Origin: Parietichytrium sp. I65-24A
Taxonomy: Eukaryota > Sar > Bigyra > Thraustochytrida > Thraustochytriidae
Direction: 5' to 3'
Length of the DNA stretch: 64,000 nt
NCBI GenBank assembly: GCA_012862575.1
Contig: BLSF01000029.1
Location: forward strand, 372,001 to 436,000
Shown here in pieces: positions 32,301 to 40,379 of this stretch. A program made the translations under genes and the position numbers. The notes under the pieces were generated by a model. That model was not told the DNA's origin. It saw only the letters and a program-made list of their open reading frames with translations, and made no database searches. How positions within the stretch are numbered: position 1 is the stretch's first letter; every line of letters starts with the position of its first letter.

Positions 32301-33086
32301 CATTCCACTGATGTGTTGAAGGAGATTAAGCGCCTGCTCAAGCTCCCAATGATCGATTGGTTCAAGCTCGAGATCGAAAAGGCAAAGGAGCTCCGCGACG
32401 ACAAGCGCCGCATCGCTTGCGAGATCGAGCTCAAGTCTCTTGTGCTGGACCAAGATGCTGCCAAGTACAGCAACTATGCGTCCTTCGCAACCATGAAGGA
32501 CCCAGCTATGTACGCAAAGGGCGCTATGTTTGGCAAGAAGAAGATTGCAGAGAACATGCACGTCTTTACCAAGAAGCAGCAGAGCGCTTTGACTCAGCTT
32601 GCCCCAGCAGAGGATAAGGTTCTCAGCAAGCAGGTGGAGAAGACCGCTGTGCAGGCATCCAAGTGGATCCGCATGTACATGGGTGACGTCAAGCCAGGCA
32701 AGATCACTGCTGCTGATGCCGCCTGTGAGCTCCTCAACCTCGGCTACAACGCCGATGAGAAGCTCAAGGACGAGATCTACTTCCAGATCATCAAGCAGCT
32801 CCACGGCAACCCGCTGCCAGAGTCCATAGAGAAGGGCTTCGAGCTTTTGCTCCTCGCCATGTCCGTCTTCAGCCCCTCCGAGGAGGCAGAGAACTTTGTT
32901 GTCGTCTACATCCGCAACAACGCCCCGTCGGATCTTCCACACACCAAGTTCGAGTCGGCTCTGCACGAAGTGCAGTACGGCAAGAGCGGCAGTGTCCCAG
33001 CTGCGCACGATCTTGAGAACAAGATCGCCCAGCTCCGCGAGAACAACGGATCCCGCTACTCGCTCAAGAGGAAGGGCCGCGAGTAA
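29382..33086 (+). CDS. Unconventional myosin with N-terminal WW and C-terminal MyTH4 domains
   Basis: 1234 residues, single exon, strongly biased codons. A WW domain (about 19-47; W21, W43, P46, YYYNNETEE) should bind proline-rich partners. An SH3-like segment follows, then the motor (about 115-800): P-loop GESGAGKT (224-231), switch I NNNSSRFGK (273-281), switch II DIFGFE (498-503), and the actin-binding RYIRCIKPN segment. The neck shows at most one weak IQ-like sequence (AQAVMRAHLAREFRRR, about 808), then a long charged helical region. The MyTH4 domain (about 1075-1195) has the LKDEIYFQIIKQLHGNP and FSPSEE signatures and usually binds microtubules or cargo. No FERM domain follows. The TEDS position, 16 residues before DALA, is K448 rather than acidic or Ser/Thr. 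WW-bearing myosins are known in stramenopiles. Confidence 0.95.
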   Translation: MLQRLSKRFKGGSGKKESKGWNEKYTIDGFPYYYNNETEEITWEKPVELMSKDEQEMMNGEFVFVPHPTRVWQPAKILKQSGASYEVKTYPDGKKATVQKGIMQDALTAGRAQKVELWNVKLSSLRMPEDDLVMLDDQNEGLIIHNLEQRYGEDQLYTWVGASRSVLISVNPYKNLPLYGEETIQLHRNRPPNKPLPPHVFDIANDSYESMLFENKNQSVLISGESGAGKTVCTKQVLDFLAHVAGSSNNLEEKILVCNPLLEAFGNAQTIRNNNSSRFGKWIEVHFDNMERAITSATITNYLLEKSRVVRQQANSAERNYHIFYQLCKDSSAKAKLGLESPEKYAYLNQSGTYTAKDIDDVEEHASVLKAMDLLEFSSEEVDSVMSLTAGVLNLGNVEFKEKQMEGRVTGSQVVSGSALSRVAAHLEVSEKELTAVLTSRSISVRGKRSVIPLDPTKARNGADALAMGVYSRLFSWLVTRVNDALEGPTGKFIGILDIFGFEIFDNNSFEQLCINFCNEKLQQQFNQTTFKEEEALYVKEGISFKHVEFIDNQIVLDLIESRPNGILLMVDDETIVPEGSDAKFMNKAETLYKSHPKFQTDKNRKLKDSLNFEIEHYAGVVNYNADGFLAKNLDTLFQDMYDLCSSSSNAQMQNFFPKEDGRRQLQSLGKQFRGQLNDLMDSLHQTESRYIRCIKPNADQIKDRFEAAMVLDQLRYSGVFEAVDIRRQGYPFRLTYAQFACRYGCINRGHSYRNTMDDVEDLCKEILKVSKQDFEDVQFGKTLLLYRSKEYKTLQLLRNLALETLIPKAQAVMRAHLAREFRRRANAARDQIAAALRKGNDLAMLEEALDAVEPTIGSLRSLFPYQPTNLNKAKAHRKGLLRWLELEKKLEKLVDQDPNKVYYALADAVDEGTKLRAEFDYPTDRQTELIETAIDLRANSDLGKIDAEAKEVLEVLDREAMEDVLDRANGFNHSTDVLKEIKRLLKLPMIDWFKLEIEKAKELRDDKRRIACEIELKSLVLDQDAAKYSNYASFATMKDPAMYAKGAMFGKKKIAENMHVFTKKQQSALTQLAPAEDKVLSKQVEKTAVQASKWIRMYMGDVKPGKITAADAACELLNLGYNADEKLKDEIYFQIIKQLHGNPLPESIEKGFELLLLAMSVFSPSEEAENFVVVYIRNNAPSDLPHTKFESALHEVQYGKSGSVPAAHDLENKIAQLRENNGSRYSLKRKGRE

Positions 33087-33938
33087 GTGCCCTAGCCTCT
33101 TTGTGTTTTGTATTGCCACCAGCCGAGTTCGGGAGTCGTCCCGATGAACATCAGATTGATACAACCAAAATCCCAAAAACAATATGAAAACTGCTGCCTC
33201 CGTCGTGACAATTTTTGCGCAGCACCCAAGTAATTACCTCTTCGTATCGCGCCAAGCAATGTTGTTTTTTCTTCTTTTCCGGACTAACTGTTAATCCAAT
33301 AATTCCATCACATCGTTGGCAGTATAACTATCTAATATTAATTGGTAATTGTACTGCTATGGAAATGCCTACCACGAATGCTTGGCACGAAACTTATTGT
33401 TAGGTTAAACTGCTTTGCACGTTGCATTCTACTTTCTACTACAGAGAGGAGTAGATCTGCCGTAAGGCAATTCTACCAGTCCGATTAGACGATTGAGTAC
33501 GCCTGCCAAAGACTGCTACTCGAGTGCTTATGCACCTAGTAAGCCTGACTTAGGCAGGCGCAACTCATCGCAACTCTCGACTTGCGAAGACGAACTTGAA
33601 AGTCAACGAGTAAGCAAGCCTCAGCAGACGCAATTCTCAAGCACAAAGAAGACCGCGCACTTTGGCTTGTTTCAAGTTGTAAAATGGTGAAAAAAGAGCA
33701 TAAAAAGGGAAAATTTATTCGCATTTGCAGTACAGGTTGAATGAAACGAAGATTCACAAGTGTAGGAAAGGGAAATCGATGACTTTTGCACACGCAATGG
33801 TTCACGATCGAAACAAAAACAGGTTTGTTGCAGCAAACCAAAAGTTTGCGTGCTTGAGAAATGAGTGGCGCATTGACGCGCGACTCAGAGTCAGAACAGA
33901 AGAAAATAAGATGGCGAATCGCTCAGATGTCACTCATG
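33087..33938. other. Convergent spacer between myosin and AP2 gene 1
   Basis: No gene recognised. Carries one copy of a dispersed repeat (33608-33670) and AT-rich sequence around 33300-33420. Confidence 0.5.
33608..33670 (+). repeat. Dispersed repeat, copy 1
   Basis: Shares GAGTAAGC, then CTCAAGCACAAAGAAGACCGC (with one change) and CACTTTGGCTTGT, in the same order and near-equal spacing, with 41125-41190. Neither copy lies in a recognisable intact gene. Confidence 0.7.
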
Positions 33939-35411
33939 TCAATCAATGCTTCGCTGTCGAGAATTTTTCTCGGAAGATTTGGCTCTTGTCTCTCCGACTC
34001 CACTGCCCCCGCTGTTGCTGGATGCGTCGCCGTCGGGTATGCCGCGAGAAGGCTTGGACGATGACGCAGAGGAGCGGTCCGAAGGCGAGTCGTCTCGTTT
34101 TTCGGCCTGCTTGTCGTCTGTGTCATCAGAGTCGTTTTCACTGCTACCATCTCTGCGGTGATTTGTTGAAGGCGCTTGCGACGATGAAGATGAAGTTGTG
34201 GACGATTTTCTTTGGTCGCCTTCGGACGCTCCCTCTGCTGATGACTTGTCGTTTCTTCCACTGGAGCTGTCCTGCGAAGACGAGTACCCCTCCTCGTCAG
34301 CGCGGTAGTCAGCGTCCTCGTCGTTTCGGGCCATCGCACTGCGAGGCAAGAGTCCTTGCTCAACTCTCTTTCTGTCGTTTTCGTCAGGAAAGTTGAGGGT
34401 CAGGCTGTCGTCTGCCCCGTACACGGCAAGAAGCTTTTGGTCCACGGCCAGCCCTGCCTGGTGCTCATTTCGGAAACTGCCAAGGTGCCTGATCTTGCCT
34501 TTGATCCAGATCCGCGCAACCCACCTTTGATCTCTGGTGTGCCAGGACACGCCCCTGTATTGGCTTGTGCTGTCCTTGGTCTTGGGGCGCTTTCGTCGCT
34601 TTGGCAGTGTGCCGGGCACGATGTCGCTGTAGTCGCCACGCTTCCGCCGGGGCTTTTGCTCATCTGCTGTAGTGGGGATAAATACTCCATGGGGTCCCAG
34701 GAATCCGCCCTGAGCGACTTGGAAGCCTTGTGGAATTGCGGCGATTTGCTGAGTAAATTGGCCATTAGCTGGATTCAGTGCGATCATTTGCATACCCGGC
34801 TGGCTCTGCTGCAGGAATTGGACTTGCTGTGGAAATTGGATGATCTGCGGCTGCATGGTATACTGTTGTTGTGGTTGAGGCTGATTGCTTGGGATCTGGC
34901 CCATCTGCGGCTGTTGTGGCCAAGCGAACATTTGAACTGATTGCGTGTTTTGTTGCTGCTGATTTTGCTGCTGCGGCTGCGTGTTGAACTGACACAGCTG
35001 CACTTGCTGCGGTTGCGAGTTCATTCCTTTGTCGCTCGTTACCCAATACGGTTGCAAATTGCCGGTGTTTTGTTGGGCTGGCTGCAGCATATTGTTGCCC
35101 ACCTGCTGCTGTGGCTGCATTTGAAATTGCTGCATTACCTGCTGCTGCTGTTGTTGTTGTTGCGGCTGCTGGAACATCTGCTGCTGGTTGCCCATAAACG
35201 GTGAGTTACCGATGTTGTCGGTGGGCATCTGCTGAAAGAGCTGCATTTGTGGAGATGGTTGCGAGGACGGCTGCTGCAATGCTTGGCCGAACTGAAGTTG
35301 CTGGTACGGAGACCGCTGCTGGTGCTTTTGGAACTGCCCTGGTCGTTGCTGTTGTTGTTGCTGCTGCCGCTGCTGTTGATGCTGGAGGGTGTCCATCTCT
35401 GTAGAGAACAT
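33939..35411 (-). CDS. AP2-domain transcription factor with Gln-rich N-terminus (AP2 gene 1)
   Basis: 490 residues. The first 240 are very Gln-rich (several runs of 7-9 Q, with M, P and N), typical of transactivation regions. A basic block (PRRKR at 254, KRRKRPK at 271) gives an NLS and is followed by one AP2 DNA-binding domain (about 284-342): YRGVSWHTRDQRWVARIW, KIRHLGSF and an LAVD helix in place of the usual AAxAYD. The C-terminal 130 residues are Ser/Asp/Glu-rich. Closely related to AP2 genes 2 and 3 in this window. Target genes cannot be inferred. The Q-rich part is encoded by CAG/CAA mixtures, so length variation between strains is likely. Confidence 0.92.
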   Translation of the reverse strand: MFSTEMDTLQHQQQRQQQQQQQRPGQFQKHQQRSPYQQLQFGQALQQPSSQPSPQMQLFQQMPTDNIGNSPFMGNQQQMFQQPQQQQQQQQVMQQFQMQPQQQVGNNMLQPAQQNTGNLQPYWVTSDKGMNSQPQQVQLCQFNTQPQQQNQQQQNTQSVQMFAWPQQPQMGQIPSNQPQPQQQYTMQPQIIQFPQQVQFLQQSQPGMQMIALNPANGQFTQQIAAIPQGFQVAQGGFLGPHGVFIPTTADEQKPRRKRGDYSDIVPGTLPKRRKRPKTKDSTSQYRGVSWHTRDQRWVARIWIKGKIRHLGSFRNEHQAGLAVDQKLLAVYGADDSLTLNFPDENDRKRVEQGLLPRSAMARNDEDADYRADEEGYSSSQDSSSGRNDKSSAEGASEGDQRKSSTTSSSSSQAPSTNHRRDGSSENDSDDTDDKQAEKRDDSPSDRSSASSSKPSRGIPDGDASSNSGGSGVGETRAKSSEKNSRQRSID

Positions 35412-36200
35412 TTTGAGTGATTGGAATCACTCCAAAATGTCTCGATCAAACCCACGATGGATGGTACTCGAGGGTTTGCAATTTGACGAGTATGACTCGC
35501 AAATGCGAACTCGTCGGACCGTCAGCACGCTCAATGCGACGGCTACTTGTCTTTAGAAACCTGCCTAATCGGGAGGGTCGGTAATCTTGCTCGCCGCGAT
35601 GCGATCGCTCGCGGCGCCCTTCAACTCTTTCGCTTTCGCGCTTTGGCCCACCCCTTACACTGGGTACCTTGGCGCTCGATTCCGGTTTGACTCTTGTTTC
35701 ACTTGATCGCTTCTTCGCTGCTCTCGCGCGCCTCACCAGACTTGTTTCCTAGCTCCTCTAGCGCGGGCCAGTCTGTCAGCACCTCCGACGCAGCACCGAG
35801 GCTTCGGCGCAGGTATCGGCGGGTGGCTGGTGACTGGGGTTAGAGGTAGGTGCGGTTGGTCGGTGTGGGAAACGCGCTCGGATGCAACGTGTCCTCGCTT
35901 GAGTGTGTGCTTCTAGAAGTGAACGGCTGATACACCGAGTAGCTCGGTGGCCGACGACTCGGAGGTACTTGTCAGTGTCCGTCTGGCTTCCTCCACTAAC
36001 TGTGACCAACAAATGCAACCAGCTGCTTCTGCTTTCTTCCTTCGTGGCTCGAGCTTACTTGAGTGGTTGCAGGAGGAGGTCTGAGAGGGCAGCGTTCAAT
36101 TTTTTCAACTTTTGACTTGGTTTTCTCACGTTCCCCTCCTCTTCCCATCGTCAATCCGTGCTTTCTTTCTTTCTTTCTCTCTGGTGCGCAGCTGGCAAGA

Positions 36201-36230
36201 GCTCTCTCTCTCTCTCTCTTCCTCACCCCT

Positions 36231-36266
<36 letters not shown>
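36201..36266. repeat. (CT)n microsatellite upstream of AP2 gene 1
   Basis: Two CT blocks, 36201-36219 and about 36235-36266, separated by a pyrimidine-rich break, about 0.8 kb upstream of the AP2 gene 1 ATG. Confidence 0.95.
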
Positions 36267-36269
<3 letters not shown>

Positions 36270-37185
36270 CACTCTCTCTGTGTGTGCGTCCTTCTCTTTC
36301 TTGCACTTGCAAGACCCTCTCTCAACTGCTCTCTCAAGGGAACTCTCTGACTTGACTGCTGCCCCGGTCCGTAACTCGAGTTCTAGTGAAAAGAAGCAGG
36401 GCCTTGGTAAGAGCATCGCCCCATCCGACAGATTGCATCTGTTCTTTTCTGTGGAGAGGGTGCTTCGCTGCCGAATCGGGCTGCTCGGGTAGATGCCACC
36501 TGGTCGAAAGCTTAGTGTTGGGAGAGAGGAGCCACGTTTTGTCTTGAATCAAATGATTTCGCTGTGAAAAAATAAAATCAAGCCAAAAACTATGCACAAA
36601 ATAGATGATTTCCTGCCATCTCCCACTCCCCTGTGCAGAACGCTCCAGGAGTGGGGAGGAAACAGCTCTTATGGCGCTGGAGTAGACACCTCCTAACACC
36701 TCTGGTCGACTGCGGAAGGGGGAAGGAGGGGGACGAAGCAAGGCCTCAAAGGCAGCTTGTTTGACTTGTGGCTCTCCTCTAGAAGGTCTCTCAATAGCTT
36801 GCTCTATCACAGCCTATCTGTAGGGAGAAAGAAGCTCAGATAGCAGCTTCTTGCTTCCTCTGTCTGTGGTTGGTTGCAAAATTGTTCATTCTTACACTTA
36901 ACGATATATAGGTATTATAATGGCAGTGTCAAGTTGACTCAATCTCACCTAGAGTCTATCTAGCATAAAGTTTGACAAGTATCTTTAGAAGCAGTTCGTG
37001 ACGAGCGAGACGGTAAATAGCAGAACAATCCTCCTCACAGGATCCCATAAAGATCATATAGCTTCTCAGTGAGAGCTGTGAACTGTGGCACATGGTGGGG
37101 GAAGTGAGAGGGAAGGTGAATCTGCACCGCTAGATAAAATGCTTAACAAACGTATAAGCCTCGAAATACACACAGTTTTGATGCA

Positions 37186-38060
37186 TTACCTAAAAAGCTG
37201 CTCTTGAGCAATTCTTGAGGCCATGCTCGCTCCTTCAGTAAAAACAATATTATTCAAAAATGGTCTCGTCTTAAGGCCAGCTATGCTCGTGCTGAAGGCT
37301 GGGAGAAAGCAAGTGAGTAATACTGAGCTGGTAGGCAAGAACCACCTAGAAAGCGTGGAGGTTGACACCTGAATGGTTTGCGACATTGCAGACGGTCGAA
37401 ATGAACGAAGGACAGAGCAAACTCCCAAGAGTCGACTACAACCAGTGACAACGCGCAGGATTCTCCTTACATGCGCCATGAGAGAACGTCCCGTAAGCCG
37501 AGATGCATGGCCTTATTGGAACGGAAGGAAGAGACTGAGAAAACGATTTTCTTCTCACACAGAGCGCCACAACTGCAAACGTGGTGTTCTTGCTGGTGTC
37601 TTTCTCTCCGCTAGTCCATGGAAGATGCAGCACTTTTAATTTGCTTGAAATATCGTTATTACCAGACTCCCCGATTCTTCTTATAATTTGTGAACCCTTC
37701 GAAAAAAAGGAAATAAGCACAGATGGGTTCTGAGTGATTCGCGTGATCGCAAGTCAAAAGACACACGGGTCTGATGCAGGCGCACCACTCCATTTGCCCA
37801 TAAACAACCAAATTCATGACTACGCGAGGCCATAGCTCCAAGTTTTTCCGAGCATGTGAAATTGATGTGAGCTTGTATTTCTGCTAAACGTTGGAGCGTT
37901 TCTGTAAAGTTTTTTTTAAACCAAAAGATCAGTTCCCTCTGATAACTTATCGCTTTCTTTCCCACTTTCAAATTTAGCAGAAACGTCAATCCACTCTGCA
38001 AAATTCAGAGGAGGAAACTCACCAAGATCATCCAAGCTGGTCTGCAACTCTCAATGTGTA
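37186..38060 (-). pseudogene. Decayed coding sequence, family unknown
   Basis: Several minus-strand stretches have ordinary protein composition, for example DLGEFPPLNFAEWIDVSAKF near 37990-38030 and TETLQRLAEIQAHINF near 37855-37905. They are interrupted repeatedly and no single intact frame remains. I do not recognise the family. It could be an old host gene or part of a mobile element. Confidence 0.3.
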
Positions 38061-38298
38061 ACAACAAAGTCTCTCACGCCAAGTTTCAGTATGTTTCTTA
38101 CTCGACCACTAGCCCTCTTCGCTGCGAACGGGTTGGAAATGTCATCCCGCACAAATGTCAATGGCAGACACGAGACATGCGGATCCTTATTTTGTCTTCT
38201 GAATTTTGAATCCTGTATTTGTTGATTTCAATTTACAGTTAAATTGGAATTGGAAAAAAGGAAAAAAAACAGAGAAGGAAAAAATGCAAGAAACGAGG

Positions 38299-38500
38299 TT
38301 AAAAAGTTCTCCTCGTGGCCTCAGGTTTTAGGCCGGACCATCGGGGCTGGTAAGCACGACCGGAATAATGCACCTCCAACAGATTTATCCTTATAGGCTT
38401 CATTATACACAAAGTTATAAACATTCCCCAGCTTCCAGTAGGGTTGAGTTCCAGGGAATACGACGGAGTGCCGTTTAACACACTAACTTTCAAGTATTAC
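38299..38500 (-). mobile_element. Possible fossil of a Tc1/mariner-IS630 type DDE transposase
   Basis: A 64-codon frame contains TPSYSLELNPTGSWGMF, which resembles the PPYSPxLNPIExxW segment around the third catalytic acidic residue of Tc1/mariner-type transposases. Only this scrap is visible; no terminal inverted repeats were found. A chance resemblance is possible. Confidence 0.25.
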
Positions 38501-38625
38501 AATCACTATTGCTAAAATGCAAAACTTTCTCTGTAGACAGACCTTAGCTATTGCGCTATTGTTTTGTGATAAATCACTGTGTAGAGAACACTTGTTTTTC
38601 GCAGTTGTTTCGGTCGGGTGGAGAG

Positions 38626-38650
38626 GAGCCTTAGTTGAACACTAAGGCTC
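38626..38650. repeat. Perfect 10-bp hairpin
   Basis: GAGCCTTAGT and its exact complement ACTAAGGCTC flank a 5-nt loop (TGAAC). It lies in gene-free sequence. It could be a transposon end remnant, a structured RNA or an unrelated palindrome. Confidence 0.7.
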
Positions 38651-40379
38651 AGGATTAGTTTCTGAAATAAGTAATGCTTTTTCCAGATAAGGTATTACAG
38701 TATTTTCTATCACAAAGAGTGCGCGACCTTCGAAGCTGATACGCATTCGAGTCGGCACGGAATTGGGTTGTAGAGTCTGTCCGTCAATCTAAATTCATAG
38801 CATCATCCACCAGGCTTGCTGGCTGTTATAGAAAATATCCAACCCCTTGGTAGAACTGCTCTGTTTTGTCACCTCTACTAAGCATTGGGCTATGCCGAGA
38901 CGCGTACAACGGCTGACGAAATGGGGGAAGCTCCTTGAACGGGCAGGTAAAGCTGCTATTCAGTCGGATGTAGCGACTCCTCGTCGGTGCTGTAATTCTT
39001 GTTAGCCCCTCTTGTTGTCCACTGCTTTAGCTTGGTCAATCATCGTCACATCATCACGCTCTCCTAAAGGGCGCAGGGAGGGAGGAAAGGAAGAAGGAGC
39101 GTAGGCTTGTGGAGGTGTTCTGTAGGTGTCTGCACCGAAGCAGGACGACCTGTGTTACGGACGAGAAGGTGGAGATTACAGCTTCTTCTTGCTTGAATGT
39201 GAAGACCAAGCACCACAAGTCTCGCTCATTGTCACAGAATCTGCATTTCTTGATTTTTTGAGCTTCTGGACCACCAGGGCTGGGACAAGTTAATTTGCAG
39301 AATTCAGAACTCGGAAGAGAATCAAGAACATGGATTCTGCAAGCTCCGTGTCAGGAGTGAGGCGCGGGCGGTGAGAAAGGAGGAGGATTTTCAAAGGGAC
39401 AAGACGGACCAATCAGATCAGACTATTTGTTTTGTTTTTTCCGTAGCATAGGATTCTATAAGAAAATTTTCACCCACTCGAAGCCCTAGCTTTAACATAG
39501 CTTTATCCGTACGATACTCTGCTCCAGCCTTTTCGCTGTGGGTGGTGTGGCTCAAGCTCTTTGCTCAAAAGATGCACTCCTTCTCGTCTTAATAACGATT
39601 AAGTTAGGACGTCTTTCTCCTGCTCTCTTATAGTGGTCTCAATAGGCGAGCTACCAGCTTCTCCCTTTTTGTCACAGAAGTGACAATTTTTTCCTTGAGC
39701 TAACTAGAAGTTGACAGGCCCCCTCTGCAGAAACCAGCCCCGCGTGCTTTCATCTTACGCATATCGGTTAGGACAAGAGGTACACCTGAATCTTTCGGAA
39801 AAGGGGAGAAACAAGTTATTATGGCTGCGAGTAGAAAAGCAGTATCACACCATTCCTCTCGAATTGTACAAAACACTGGATTCGTGAATGTTGATTCTCT
39901 CTCAAAATTGAAATCGAAAGGATCTGGCAGATCTGGCCAACGGAAGGAAAAAGAGGGAAGGAAAAAAGGGAAAAGGAGTGAGGCTGCGAAATCCAACACT
40001 TTGCAGGGTAAACTCTATTGGAAAAGAGCAACTCCACGACGCACCGCAAACACAGAGTGGAGGGGCAGTGGTGGTGATCGTCAGTGATGGACTTTTTAGT
40101 GCGGCGAAGGTCGTAGTGCGGTTCTGCGCGGAGGGCTAATTGGAACTGAGTGTTACAAAAATGCGGCCATGCGAAAAAGTTACTCGCTTCTTCGATTGGC
40201 TTCGTTCTGTCACGGGTGGAAACTTGGTAAGTCATAGATTTCCTCTTTACTTTTCGTCCGAGTTCCTGATGGGAAGGAACAATTGACACTTGGACCTTTA
40301 AGTATTGGATAAATATTGATCTGCACGGCCTCGTTCCGCGACGTTTCTTCAGTTGTTTCAAAAAACATTTCGAAACGAT

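Noticed and set aside
30516-33182. 888-codon open frame antisense to the myosin gene
   Set aside because: It mirrors the strongly biased codons of the myosin (few TTA/CTA/TCA codons), is Leu/Val/Glu-rich without domains, and the sense protein is unmistakable.
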